Of a DNA stretch of 64,000 nucleotides, positions 1 to 12,400 are shown in pieces. A program made the position numbers and the translations under genes. The notes beneath the pieces were generated by a model. That model had not been told where the DNA came from. It was given only the letters and a program-made list of their open reading frames with translations, and did not search any database. Each line of letters starts with the position of its first letter. The first letter of the stretch is position 1. The DNA lies in NCBI GenBank assembly GCA_009667805.1, contig CM019071.1, positions 48,862,693 through 48,926,692 of the forward strand. Direction: 5' to 3'. This stretch comes from Leptobrachium leishanense (taxonomy: Eukaryota > Chordata > Amphibia > Anura > Megophryidae).

Positions 1-2847
1 GAAGCTTGGTGGTTGAGGCCGCGGAGGAAGACGATGGAGACATCGGAAGCGACAAGGTCAGTGGGTTACGGAGGCATTTTTAAGGTTCATCACCTGCTGT
101 TTATGTCCGTGAGGCTCTGCCTCGTGCAGTATGGGACGGCTATGGTTATTCATTCGGCTGTTTTGGGCTAAAACTCTCCATAAGAGACATTGAGGTTAAA
201 GTCCCGCGTTGTGATGTTTTCCTGTTCGATCAGGAAGCCTTGAACCCGGTTCCGTCACTCGCTGGAAGTGGTCGCCGGACGGAAAAAGCTGCTTCAGACA
301 ACAGCCCCGCTGATTCCCAGAGCCGGAGACATACCAGCAGAGCTTTGCATCCAGCTGGAGCTTCCAGAAACTACGTGTCAGGCCTAGGAGCTGCTCCCAA
401 GGTCAGACGTTCACAAAACCATCCATGAACCTTACATTTACTTAATCTTATGTAGTTACAGGTCTATTCCCTCCTTCTCCTCTGCGCGGCCCCTCCTTCT
501 CTGCGCGGCCCCTCCTTCTCTGCGCGGCCCCTCCTTCTCCTCTGCGCGGTCCCTCCTTCTCCTCTGCGCGGTCCCTCCTTCTCCTCTGCGCGGTCCCTCC
601 TTCTCCTCTGCGCGGTCCCTCCTTCTCCTCTGCGCGGTCCTCCTTCTCCTCTGCGCGGTCCCTCCTTCTCCTCTGCGCGGTCCCTCCTTCTCCTCTGCGC
701 GGTCCCTCCTTCTCCTCTGCGCGGTCCCTCCTTCTCCTCTGCGCGGTCCCTCCTTCTCCTCTGCGCGGTCCCTCCTTCTCCTCTGCGCGGTCCCTCCTTC
801 TCCTCTGCGCGGTCCCCCTTCTCCTCTGCGCGGTCCCTCCTTCTCCTCTGCGCGGTCCCTCCTTCTTCTCCTCCTTCTCCTCTGCGCGGTCCCTCCTTCT
901 TCTCCTCCTTCTCCTCTGCGCGGTCCCTCCTTCTTCTCCTCCTTCTCCTCTGCGCGGTCCCTCCTTCTTCTCCTCCTTCTCCTCTGCGCGGTCCCTCCTT
1001 CTTCTCCTCCTTCTCCTCTGCGCGGTCCCTCCTTCTTCTCCTCCTTCTCCTCTGCGCGGTCCCTCCTTCTTCTCCTCCTTCTCCTCTGCGCGGTCCCTCC
1101 TTCTTCTCCTCCTTCTCCTCTGCGCGGTCCCTCCTTCTTCTCCTCCTTCTCCTCTGCGCGGTCCCTCCTTCTCCTCCTTCTAGCACCTATTTCTGTTACT
1201 TACTTAGTGATCTTCCATGAAGCCGCCGGCAGGACTCAGTGATTTTATGGAAACCCCCCCCCCCTCGCGGGCTCGGTGCTCACGCTCCCCCCCCCCCCCC
1301 TGGACTCGGCGCTCACGTTCTCTCCCCCTGTGGTCAGGTTTTATTCACAGGCATTACGGACTACGCTGGGGAGGAGGTGATCCAGAGTCTGGGCGGCGTC
1401 ATCGCAGACTCCGTATTTGATTGCACGCACCTGGTAACGGACCGCGTCCGGCGAACGGTGAAATTCCTCTGTGCCCTGGCACGGGGCGTCCCCATCGTCA
1501 CGCTGGACTGGATCGCCAAGGTGAGCTCTGGCCTTAATGAACCAATCAGCTCTCGGCCCCCCTTGCCGCTCTGTCCGATCCTGACCCCCGTGTCGCCCCG
1601 TTTTGCCACCCCCGCAGTGTAAGAACAACCGGTACTTCCTGTCGCCGAACGGGTTTTTGGTGAGCGACAAGGAGCAGGAGAAGAAATTCAACTTCGTCTT
1701 ATCCAAATCGCTGCAGCAAGCCAAGAGGAAAGCGCTGTTTGAGGTGCGTGCACCTGGATCTCCGTGCAGGGAACGTGAAGAGTTAATGTCGTGTCCCTAC
1801 GCTTGTCTGTGATGCCTTGGCTGGGGGGGGGGGTGAATCCAGCTGTCCCACTGCGTCCAAAGTCACCCTTATGAGGACAGACGGACTCCCAGCATCTTCT
1901 GGCCCGCCAGAGATTCACACCGCCTGAATGGGACAGACTCCTAGCGTTCCCTGGCTGTGGATCGGCAGAGGATGAGCGGACCCCGTGTGTGTGTGACACT
2001 CTGCAGGAGATTAGGCGACCCCCTAAGTGTGTCGCCAAGAGTCCATCTATCCATGGACTCTTGGCGCCCCCTGTCTGTTGCTCTGATAGGTGGATAGATG
2101 GACTCTTGGCGCCCCCTATCAGAGCAACAGACAGGGGGTGCCAAGAGTCCGTCTGTCTCGCTTTGATAGATGGACTCTTGGCGCCCCCTGTCTGTCTCGC
2201 TCTGATAGGTGGATAGATGGACTCTTGGCGCCCCCTGTCTATCGCTCTGATAGGTGGATAGATGGACTCTTGGCGCCCCCTGTCTATCGCTCTGATAGGT
2301 GGATAGATGGACTCTTGGCGCCCCGTCTGTCGCTCTGATAGGTGGATAGATGGACTCTTGGCGCCCCCTGTCTGTCGCTCTGATAGGTGCAGAGTTGAGC
2401 CGCTAGCTTTGTTTTTGCATCGGGGATCACATCTTTCCTCCTTTATTTCTCGTCTCTAAGGGTTACGAGATCCACGTGACGCCGAATGTGAAGCCGGAGC
2501 CGGAGCAGATGAAGGACATCATCCAGTGCAGCGGCGCAACCTTCCTACCCACAATGCCCAAGGCCAACAAGGTGAGGCTCAGGCCGCGGACACGTTTTGC
2601 TGCGACGTTTAAAAGGCAAAGAAATCTGAGGTTTTTTTTCCCTCTTTCGCCTCTGCAGGAGAAATGCGTGATCGTCTCGTGCGAGGAAGACGCGGCTCAA
2701 TGGAAAGGCGTCCCGTCGAATGTCCCCATCACGTCTGTGGAGTTCATCCTCAGCGGGATCCTGCAGCAGGTCGTCAATCCCAAGGCCTACCTGCTGGACA
2801 CCAGTGCGCGGCCCGCTGCGCCCACCCCGGCCAAACGCAGGCGCTGA
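1..2847 (+). CDS. MDC1: MDC1, C-terminal exons with tandem BRCT domains (5' part outside window)
   Basis: DNA-damage checkpoint mediator; in vertebrates its C-terminal BRCT pair binds the phosphorylated tail of H2AX at double-strand breaks. Exons: <1-56, 234-401, 1338-1520, 1618-1743, 2461-2571, 2659-2847 (TGA). All junctions are GT-AG and phase 0, giving 276 residues. The first two exons are an acidic tail and a low-complexity linker; exons 3-4 form BRCT1 (starts VLFTG, contains [10 protein letters not shown], then LDWIAK); exons 5-6 form BRCT2 (GYEIHVTP, then [10 protein letters not shown]). The Thr of FTG and the Arg/Lys of RRTVK correspond to residues that contact phospho-H2AX in human MDC1, so binding should be kept. 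The protein ends in a basic tail (AKRRR). It converges with CCHCR1. Identification rests on remembered similarity to human MDC1 over the whole BRCT pair; confidence is high. Confidence 0.95.
466..1181. repeat. Pyrimidine-rich minisatellite, 22-bp then 34-bp units
   Basis: Lies in the MDC1 intron just before BRCT1. The left part repeats a 22-bp unit (core CTCCTTCTCCTCTGCGCGGT). From about 850 the unit grows to 34 bp by an internal duplication of the CTCCTTCT part. One strand is nearly all C/T apart from the GCGCGG box. The long arginine/glutamate-rich reading frame on the minus strand is a by-product. Confidence 0.9.
2044..2390. repeat. 45-bp minisatellite in MDC1 intron
   Basis: About seven units of a 45-bp repeat built around GATGGACTCTTGGCGCCCC and TCGCTCTGATAGGTGGATA. 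The first units are partly inverted (GGGGGTGCCAAGAGTCCGTC around 2135). It lies between the exons that encode the end of BRCT1 and the start of BRCT2. Confidence 0.85.
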
Positions 2848-4197
2848 GCGCATTTCTCTCGCAGTGATCGTCGTGCGGGACCTCAGCGTCGGCGGCGCGG
2901 GCAGATTGTACAGAAGTAACAGGACGCTTGGCTCACTTTGCTTTATTCACATTATGGATTTTGTCTTTATTTTAACCCCTTTTCTGCCGCAATCGCCTTA
3001 ACTTGACCTTTCAAACGTCCCTGCGGCAACCCAGGACGCTGTCTCGACCCGCTCTGATTCTGGAGCCGGGCCAAGTGGTTTTTGTTCATTGCAAACGACA
3101 ACCGCAGCCCTCCCGATGACCCACAACTACATTTCCCATGATGCTGATTCAACCTAATGAAGGTCTGAGCCTCATGGCATGGGAGATGTAGTTCTTACAC
3201 AGCTGGAGGACCAAGGTTCCTGGATCCCGCCTTAAAGTTTCAGCACCTCGGACACATTCAGTGTTTGCAACACGCAGTAGTGCAGCTTGGCCAGCAGGTG
3301 GCGCTCCCTGCCAGGGCTGACTAGAAATGTGCATCGGTCACATGCAGAATGATTCCGAAACGTGTATACAATGTAACATGGTTTTACACAAAGAACACCG
3401 GCTCCTGCCAGTCGTTTGATGGAAGATCACGCGGCAGGATCACATGCCGGTTTGTGTTTCCTGTGTGCGCATCCTGAGAAAATAGTCCTACCTGACACTA
3501 TTCTCCTGGGCCGCGGGGGAGGGGTGTGTGTGTAAAATATCAAATCCCCTCCAGGTAAAACAGGCTCCAAATAAAGGAAAAAGCCCGCGGTGTGTAAAGA
3601 CGCTCCGACGTTCATATGAGAGAGATACCTGGTCTTTTTATGGATGTCGACGTCAAATTAACTTCTGAAGGGGGGAGAGTGAGATCCCAAAAACCAATAT
3701 AACGGAGGCTGGCACTGCGCTGCAGCCATTGGGGATTGTTGTTTTTTTTTTGGATGCTCTGCACCTGCTGAGTCTCCGCCGCAGCCCAAGTTATGATCGA
3801 AGCCGCGCAACGAACCCTGACCCGATGGTTTTAACCTGGCTCCGTCAGTTCCTCTGCCCCCTGAAACCTGATCGCGTCCCCTGAAACCTGATCAATTTCA
3901 TGGAGCAGTAACCAGGGCCGCGTCACAGCTGTCACTTACCGTGACGTGCGTAAATAACGCTGCCCTGGCTCCGCTGGGACAATACATTTTTTTTTTTTCC
4001 TGTTTTCTAAGAATTGGTGATTTTTTTTCTTATTTTTTCTTTTCACGCGGCCTCAGAGAAAGTCACTGGATTGACGCAGACACCGAGGCGGCTCCCGTCA
4101 GGGTGCGTCGTGTTTGTAAGGCTGTTTCGCCTCTCGACATTATTTTAAAATTTACTTTTATTTCACGGCAAAAAAATAAATGACTGCATGGGAATAA
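2848..4197. other. MDC1 3' UTR / intergenic, no gene seen
   Basis: No coding signal on either strand. About 3155-3240 contains a half-palindromic segment of the frog MITE family recognisable by its near 'CTACATTTCCCATGATGC' motif. The rest is ordinary sequence with short T-tracts (about 3740, 3990 and 4020). Confidence 0.5.
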
Positions 4198-4623
4198 GGC
4201 TAAGGTCAGACGAGCGCAGTATTAACATGCGTTTAGCCGCACTTAATCACGGCCGCGCTAGCAGCAAATGACGTCCAATGCCGGGCAGCATACGGAGAAC
4301 ATCCCCACAAAAGTGCGGCCGCGCAACGCAAGTGGCAAACTAACGCATTTTTTCGAGAACGTCAAACCGCTACTACTGACGTACAGAGTGCGCTGCGTCC
4401 GCTAGCGGCGTGTGTGTGTGATTAGGAGACGTCAGACGCTGCTAATGTCCGGCCAACATAACGTCCAGACACAAAAAGTGTTTTATTGATGATCCGTACA
4501 AAATCACGGACGAAAATGCGCATCGTATGACCGCTATCGCGTATTCCGGGAAAAAATGCGTCCATTCGTTCGAACACACTTTTTCACGGACAACGCGAAA
4601 AATGCGTTCGTCTGACCCTAGCC
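4198..4623. mobile_element. 426-bp MITE, family A copy 1
   Basis: Terminal inverted repeats GGCTAAGGTCAGAC / GTCTGACCCTAGCC, flanked on both sides by TAA (a 3-bp target duplication as made by PIF/Harbinger elements). A second 426-bp copy lies at 5390-5815. No coding capacity. Confidence 0.85.
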
Positions 4624-4988
4624 TAAATCAAGCGGATCTTATGATCGAGCGGTGATCACTTTTCGATCCCAACCCGGTGTGATCCACGAGTACGCAGAGC
4701 GTGATGCAGGAGCGGCGCGAGGTCAGGAAAATGCACACACCGGCAACAATCCTTCACCCTTCTTTTGATTTTCTTGGCACGGCCTCACCGGGAAATCGTG
4801 GCGGCAGAGGGAATCCTTCATTTTTATCGATTTGTCTTTTTATATAAAATCGACTTTCGAGGTCTCGCTGGATTTGTGCTTTTTTTGGGGGGGGGGGCCT
4901 CTGTATAGTTCCTAGAGATCCTGTCGATGATTATGCAACGTGACACGAGGTATCACCATCCTGTATATACACCTGGACTTGTGTACAT

Positions 4989-4994
4989 AATAAA
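4989..4994 (+). promoter_or_regulatory. Candidate poly(A) signal for MDC1
   Basis: AATAAA followed by a T/GT-rich stretch. It would give a 3' UTR of about 2.1 kb that includes the 426-bp MITE. An earlier AATAAA at about 4175 is an alternative. Confidence 0.4.
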
Positions 4995-5119
4995 CACTAT
5001 TTTTTTTGGTTTGTGACTTTATTTTTTTTACTTGAGTTGATGCAGCGAGTCCCGAACGGCTCAAAGCTCAGACGCGTTCATGAAGGGCCGTGCGCGGCGA
5101 TATCAAACTCTGCGTCACC

Positions 5120-5235
5120 CCCCCCCCTCTGAATGCTTTATTTTATTTATATAGCGCCTGCATATTCCACAGCGCTGAACAATGGGCACAATATAGACAG
5201 GGTTACAATACATTGAATACCGTGAGTACAAAGCG
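5120..5235 (-). mobile_element. L2 LINE 3'-end fragment
   Basis: Matches the 3' end of the L2 element at the right edge of the window (about 62925-63005): both share GACAGGGTTACAATACATTG and the AGCGC..GCATATTCC block, followed on the minus strand by an A/T-rich tail. Only the last hundred or so bases of the LINE are present. Confidence 0.75.
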
Positions 5236-5389
5236 TGGGTATAGAATAGAAAGTCTCCAACCAGGGGCGAGGATGAATACTGAACCAGATTTGGGGGGGG
5301 GGGTGACTCTATGGCAGAAATGGTTATGATGTATCATGGATTCAGTGTGACGAAAAAGTTGAAACTTAACATTTAATGTTGCCGAGTAC

Positions 5390-5815
5390 GGCTAGGGTCA
5401 GACTAACGCAGTATCAACGTGCGTTTAGCAGCACTAAATCACGGCCGTGCTAGCAGCAAATGACGTCCAATGCCAGGCAGCATACGAAGAACGGCCGCAC
5501 GAAAGTTCGTCCGCGCAACGCAATTGGCAAACGAGCGCATTTTTTCAAGAACGTGATACCACTAGTACTGACGTACAGAGTGCGCTGCGTCCGCTAGCGG
5601 CGTGTGTGCGTGATTGGGAGACGTCAGACGCTGCTAATGTCCGGCCAACATAACGTCCAGACACAAAAAGGGTTTTATTGATGATCTGTACAAAATCATG
5701 GACGAAAATGCGCATCGTATGACCGCTATCGCGTATTCCGTGAAAAAATACGTCCATTCGTTCGAACGCACTTTTTCACGGACAACGCGAAAAATGCGTT
5801 AGTCTGACCCTAGCC
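5390..5815. mobile_element. 426-bp MITE, family A copy 2
   Basis: Same length and orientation as 4198-4623 with scattered substitutions. Terminal repeats are GGCTAGGGTCAGAC / GTCTGACCCTAGCC. The flanks (TAC / TTA) no longer show a perfect duplication. Confidence 0.85.
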
Positions 5816-6106
5816 TTAAAAGGACGATTGACGGACAAGAAACAACAATGTAGCATCAGATGGGGGCTCCAGCAATTTAAAGCAACCCCCAGGTCTACAC
5901 TATCTCTGCAGATACGGGGGCTCCGAGGAATGGAGCTACCACAAGTAGCCGGGATCTAGCTTGCCTGAAAATTTACAGATCGAGATAACTCGATATCGGG
6001 AGCTGATGGAGCCTTAAATCCCGAGTTAGATATCGGCAGGGAAGGGGTTAATGCTGCAAAAAAATATAGAATGACCTGAGCAAGAAGAAGAGTTAGAAAA
6101 ATACAT

Positions 6107-6112
6107 TTTATT
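6107..6112 (-). promoter_or_regulatory. Candidate poly(A) signal for CCHCR1
   Basis: AATAAA on the minus strand, about 320 nt after the CCHCR1 stop codon. A short 3' UTR ending near 6085 would leave about 1.1 kb between the MDC1 and CCHCR1 3' ends. Confidence 0.5.
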
Positions 6113-6434
6113 TTCAAGTTTTGGCCAGGAGCAAATTATTTACAACAAAAATAATGCAGCTGCAGCTCCTCGCACGGACGTGTCCCTCTACGAAGCATGG
6201 CTTGTGTTGGTAGTGGGTACCTGGACGCTTCTAAAAAAGAGGCTTTTTTTTTTATTCCGGGGTAACTCAATGCCCAGAGCGAGACACTGGCCGCGCAGTT
6301 GCTGTAACAAACACCCAGCTCGGGGTCTGCTCCGTGAACACATCGTCCTCCATCCTAACGCATTCCCCCCGTGTCTAGCAGGAAGGTCACGCACAGCCAC
6401 ACTGGGATGATCGGATTGGCCGATACGAGCGTTG

Positions 6435-9400
6435 CTATGGGTTAAAGTGTCCGTCCTCCTCCTCTTCATCCTCCTCTTCATTCAGCAGAGTATCGCCCAG
6501 GCTCTGCAGACCGGCCAGCATCGCCGAAATACATTCTAGAAAGATAAAACATGCACATTTACAGCGGAATTAAAAAAAAAAAAAAATTTAACCATAAAAA
6601 CGTCTCGAAACGTAAAACAATATCCTATTGGCACAGAATTAAGATAAAAAATAATACGTTTCGGCTCCCTCGGAGGTATCACCTTGATAAAAACTCAGCA
6701 TGAACCGAAACGGAGATTTATAAACGATGCACCAATAAAGGATTTATTACGTTTTGGACCCACTAGTTCACAACGTTTCCAGGGTTATATATTTTTTTGA
6801 ACTAGTGCACCGGGGCATGAGTTTTCATGGAAGCCAGGAGATGTGGGAGCCTGTGTGCCACCCAGTCTGCGCTGTGTACCACCCCCGCCTGCACTGTGCG
6901 CCGCCCCCACTGTGCGTGCCATCCTTACGGAGGATGTTGGGGATGTTTATGGGGTGAGTCTTGGACCCAGGACTGGCACAATAACTACACGTACAACATC
7001 AAGGGCTCGTACTCGTCGGCCGATGTGGTGTCTACATGATCCAGTGCAACGCCTGTAACAAAGGACCTTAAACTGAATCTCAGGAGGAACCTGCACAGAC
7101 ACTCCAAGAACCACCAGGAAAATACATATTGTACCAGGTGGGACATCACTTCAATCTAACAGGCCACTCCATCCAAAACCTCAGGATTAAAATCCTCAAA
7201 AGGACATTTTAAACACCCTCTTGAACAGAAGACATTTGAAAGGAGAATGATCACATATTTTAACACTATAAAAGAAGGACTCAATGTGGATTCTGGCTTT
7301 TGAACTCACCATCTTAAGGGGTTATTAAGCAAGTATGGAAAAAAGATACCTCCAGCGCTGCAAGGAATGGTGCACTGGTGCTACCACATTTAAATAAAAA
7401 ACACAAAACAAACATTTCGGGGACACAGCCCCTTCCTCAGTGTATAGTGCCTCTCCAGCAGCAGCTGAGTATATTTTCATAAATTTTCTTAAAGAACTTT
7501 CTTTTGGGTATTGTGGATACCCAAACCCATACATAATTTTTGTGTTCCCTTAAGGGGTTATTCACAGAGCACCAAAATGGCGTTTTTCGTTACGCATTCA
7601 CCGCAGGGTCCCCGAAGTGCACCGATTCGACCAGCTGATCAAACTTACATTTTTATACACAGCTCTATCCGCTTTATTACTGTATTAATTTGCCAACTGA
7701 GAAATGCCCACCTTTGGACCCGGGCACCGCCCCGCCGTGGTCCTTTTCGCATTTTGCGGCCTGGACGGCGGCCGACCTGTTCTTCTGATACGCGCTTAAT
7801 AGTCCCTCCTGTCTCAGCGTCGCCTGGTGGGAAGAGACGCAGAAAAACCGAGAACAGAGACTCATAAGAGACTGGGTAAAAGTGCGCCACGATATGAAAG
7901 GCAAACATTAAATGAAGAAACAGATCTATCCGGGTCAAATATCATGCAAACCAAGCGACGATATTCCTAATATCTGCAGCCAGTAGAACATAATGTAATA
8001 TATAACCACACAATATGTGACATTTAATGCTGGGAATGAAGGAATCGGGAGGGGGTGTCCGTGTGATATAGCAGAGGTTGCAGATGGGATCTCAGTAAGT
8101 AAAAGCTGTCTCCCCAGCAGTGACAGTAACGGCTCCTCAACCATGAGGTTAGTAAACATCCGGAGGTCAGGCCCAGGTGGGCTAAACTGCCCTATAGGGG
8201 AATATACCCCGTGTAGAAATGGCAGACATACGATCATTAGGTTTTTGTCCCTCTCTGCGTCTCGAAGTTGACGGCTCAGCTGTTCTTCCCGCAGGCGAGT
8301 GGCTTCCTCCATCGTGTGCAAGGTCTCCTGGCTCCGAGATTTCTCCCTCTGCGTCTGCCTTTCCGATTGCCGGAGAGCGACCACTGCAAGAGGGGAGCGT
8401 GTCCCGATCAAAGGCAACCCACAAAAACAACAAGACGGTAAAACGATGGTACCAAATAACTGGTGCCACTATTGCGGCAGATTCACTGCTAGCCTCCGTC
8501 CCTGTTCAGCTTTACCTGCTTTTGTGTGCTCTCTTCGCGCCTCCAGCATATTCTTCTCCATCTGAGAGAGCTGCTGCATCGTCTTCTCTTCCACCTCGCT
8601 CGCCTTACGCTGCAGAGCTGAAAATCAAGCATTTGAACACTGAGGTCTCTGCTCTCGCAGCAACAAAACAGGGACGTCCCGATCAAATCCCTAGGATGTG
8701 GAACAAGACCCAAACGCATCATTTGTCGCGGACTGGAGACCTGCTAAATATAGTCAGATGCCCCGAGTCCAGGACCTGCCGGGCAGGAAGAGTCAGAGTC
8801 ACCCAGCAACCGCGGCGTCTTCCCTGCATGCTCGTGATTCATGCAAGAGGTAAAGACAACATTGCCAGTCTCCGGGTGTCTCTGCATTCACCTGCAACGT
8901 CTTCCCTGCCTGCTCAGCAGGCAGGGGAGACGCTGCATGAGCCACGAGTAGGCAGGAGAGACGCTGCATGAGCCGCCAGCAGGCAGGGGAGATGCTTTGT
9001 GAGAATGCAGAGGCCCTGGAGCTGCCAGTCCAGATTATATATATATATCCCCACTACAGATCTGCTACCTCTAAACATGCTATGGTGGGTTTCCCCGGAT
9101 TGCTTGCATGAAAAAACCCCAACACCCTCTACAGGAAGACCCTCACGCCTTTTCTTCTGGCGAGCAGTTTCCTCTGTAACAGGCCTTGGGTGTAGAGGTG
9201 TTTCTGCTCCTCCGTGACCGCCGTATGTCACCTTACCTGTCTCATACTCTTCCTTGAGCCCTCGGAGTTGTTCTCGGAGCTCGGCCTCGCTCTCACCCGT
9301 CTCCTGCAGCCGTCTCTCGCTTTCTGCCAGTCTCTCGGTCAGCGCATGTTCCCTCTGCTCCGCTTCTCGCAGAGCCTGGCGTAGATCTGACGCGACGTGC

Positions 9401-12400
9401 TGACACTCCACTAACTGGGCTTCCACTTGAAGAAAACCACAAAACAAGCCATGACACCTCAAACATCAGCGTAACGGACAGTGACAGTGCTGGAGATCAG
9501 GAGGACATTTGTATGATGAGCAGTCACCGCCTTGGCGTGTGATTCCATGTGGATGAGGGTCTTTAATCTCGCTGCGGGCTTAGAATCGGACGCGGACCAT
9601 TTCCCCCCCCCCCCCGTGGTTTCTCACCCATGTGCAGACCCACTCACCTCTTTCTCTGGTCTCCTTCACTTTGCCTTCAATCAGCAGAGCGCTGCGCTTT
9701 AGCTCCGAGCTCAGACGGTCTCTCTCCTCGTGTAGGAACTGCGCCTCCTTCTCCAGATCCTCGTAAGAGGGGCGGCGTCTGTCAAACGTAACTGCAACTT
9801 TTAGAACAAAAAATCTGACCTGGCTGTTTAACTCGAGCCTGACCTAAGAGGTGCGTTCTCCATTTAGTAAATAAACCCCTATTTTTATACACTTTGGTCG
9901 CCTGCATCTGTTATATGTTCTGAAACATCAGAGTTTTCAGTCAGTCAGAAGCTCCTGATAAAAGCACACGCTGCTCGACTTGATCACTTTATGTGAGGAG
10001 TGCCACTGGGTGAAGCAGGACGACTTTCCTCTATCCCACCCAACATCACCAGCCACTGGGATTTTTAATTTCCAGGCTGCCAGTCACTAGTGCTGTCACA
10101 CACAGAGAGCGGCTGACGTCAGCGGCTGGTTTGTGTTCTCTGAATAGCTGAAGCAGTGCTTTATGGGGATTTCACTGCTCTCGAACAGGCACCGAACAGG
10201 CACCGTATGTGCAGGCAATTCGTCAGGATTTGGCGAATTGCCTGCTCTCTGGATAGCCGAATGGCTAAGAAAGGTAACCGAATGCTGATTTTCAGCGTTC
10301 GGTTACCTTTCTCAAGCAATTCGGAGCTCTTTGAATAACCCTGAGTGTCCCTTTCACTTTAGGAAAGAGGTGACAGTTTGTAGCACGATTTAATTCCGTT
10401 GTGTCTAGAAAACGCTCACGTGTCACTTTCCACGGCTGTATCTTTGGGTCTCTCATCCTGCACCAGCTTCACCAGGGCCAGTCTCTGGGCCACCAGACCT
10501 AGGGAGAAAACCCTATAGGTATCACTAAGGCAAGATGCGCGCACACCATGCAAACCCTCCATAGGCATAACACAGTAACTTTAGAGCAGGGATCTCAAAC
10601 TCCGGCCCCCTGGAGATTTATTGCCTACAATTCCCAGAATTCTTTCAATGCAATAAATGGCCAGAGAATCATGGGAGGTGTAGTTCAGAACCACCGGTGG
10701 GGCAGAGTTTGTGATCCCGGCTTTAGATGCAAACAGAGGGAACAAGCAACGTAAAACAAAAAGAAAATACCCAGATAAAACGTATGTTCAGCTAAAGAGA
10801 AGGTGCGAGGACACGGGAGGGATTAGCAGGAAGAGGGACCCGAGCTGGACGGAATCAGGAGGAAATTTCACAGATATTTTGGAACTACTTTCCCATGATG
10901 CTTAGACACTGTGTTGACAGGCTGAGCATTGTGGGAAATGCAGTGCCTTGATATCTGAGAGGTTCTCCGCCCCAGTTTTGTAGCGGTGGCAACGTGTGTA
11001 ACAGCGCATCATTTCTTAGCTTGACTTTATTGCGATTTTGCGGCTGGGATATGACGACACACATTAAGCGCTCACCTTGCGTCGCGTCCACTCTCTTGGC
11101 AGCGAAGGACACCCTCTGGCCCAGGGTCACCAGGCGGGCCAGCGCGGCTTTTAGGGACCCCTCCTGTGCAGACATCACCTCGACAAATCTAACAGAAGAA
11201 CAGGAGTGTGTGTTTTATTAAGCAGGCGCAGAATCCTCAACACGACTCCAGCTACAAAACGGCAATAAATCCGGGACGTCTGTCCGTGAAAAGCTTCTAT
11301 TCATAATCTATGCAGACAGACAGCGGCGTACATCAGCACGGGACGGAAAGCCATGTCAGCCTGACCCAAGCACAGGGCTAGCGTTACAGGGCCAGAGATC
11401 AAGGACTAGCCCGACAGAGCCAGGGTCACTCATGATGGAATCTAGCACCCCGACGAGCCTACAAACCCACAGCAGGAAAGGAAGAATCTACACCCTCTCA
11501 TATCCAATTAAAGTTTCCAGCTGTGAGGAAGAGAGAGGAGCAAATACTCGCCTCTGAGTCTTTATTGAAGGCATTGCTGTGACGCAGCATTTTCCATGTT
11601 TGAAGCATCTTACCTGTCAATCATTGCTTTCAGCTGTAACGCAGCCTGCTCTGCCTTCTCGGCTTTGCTGCGCAGCTGGTCAGACACGGCGTGCGCTGCA
11701 GACGCTTCATCCTGCAGAGACTACAGATAAAAAAAAAAATGGATTTGTCCCGACTAGCGGCCACTTAACGGAGCAGCCAGGAAAAAGATAAATGCACCGA
11801 GCGCAACCAACATAATAAAATTCACAGGCCCGGTCACCGGGAAAATGCTGGCAGCGGATGGGACAGGTGTGAGTATCTCCACAATCAGCCTGTGTAAAGC
11901 AGCGCTGCAGCAGTGCAGGCCATTAACCTCAGGCTGACCCGATCTGTCAGCAGCATGACCCGATGTTAAACGCTTCCAGTATCGCAGCGAGATCCAGGTG
12001 TATTACAGGCAGTGACCAAAATATTTTCCTACAGAGACCCCCAGGAGTTTATTATTATAGCAAGAAAAGCCGTCGGATTCAGCTCATTCTCGGCGCTTGT
12101 CACCTTGCTGCGAACTCGCTCCATTTCCAGCTCGGCCGTCCGGTCTCGCAGCGAGTGAGAGAACAGGATCTGCTGATGATTACTCTCTTCCAGAGAACCT
12201 TCCAGCAAGGAGATCTGATGGGGGGGGGGGGTTGTGGAAAGAAGATATAAAATAGTAAGAGACGCTTTCCTCCTGATCACCTTTTCATTCTTTATCACCA
12301 TCCCCTGTCCTCCCTCAAGTTTCTGACGCTTTCCCAAACACTCCCCCATTACTCATCACCACTCTGCCCTCCTCCTCGCTCTGCCCTCCTCCTCCCTCTG

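Noticed and set aside
464..1186. 240-codon Arg/Glu-rich frame on the minus strand
   Set aside because: Product of the 22/34-bp pyrimidine minisatellite inside an MDC1 intron.
8219..8971. 250-codon frame on the plus strand
   Set aside because: Antisense to two CCHCR1 exons and their introns; no similarity recognised.
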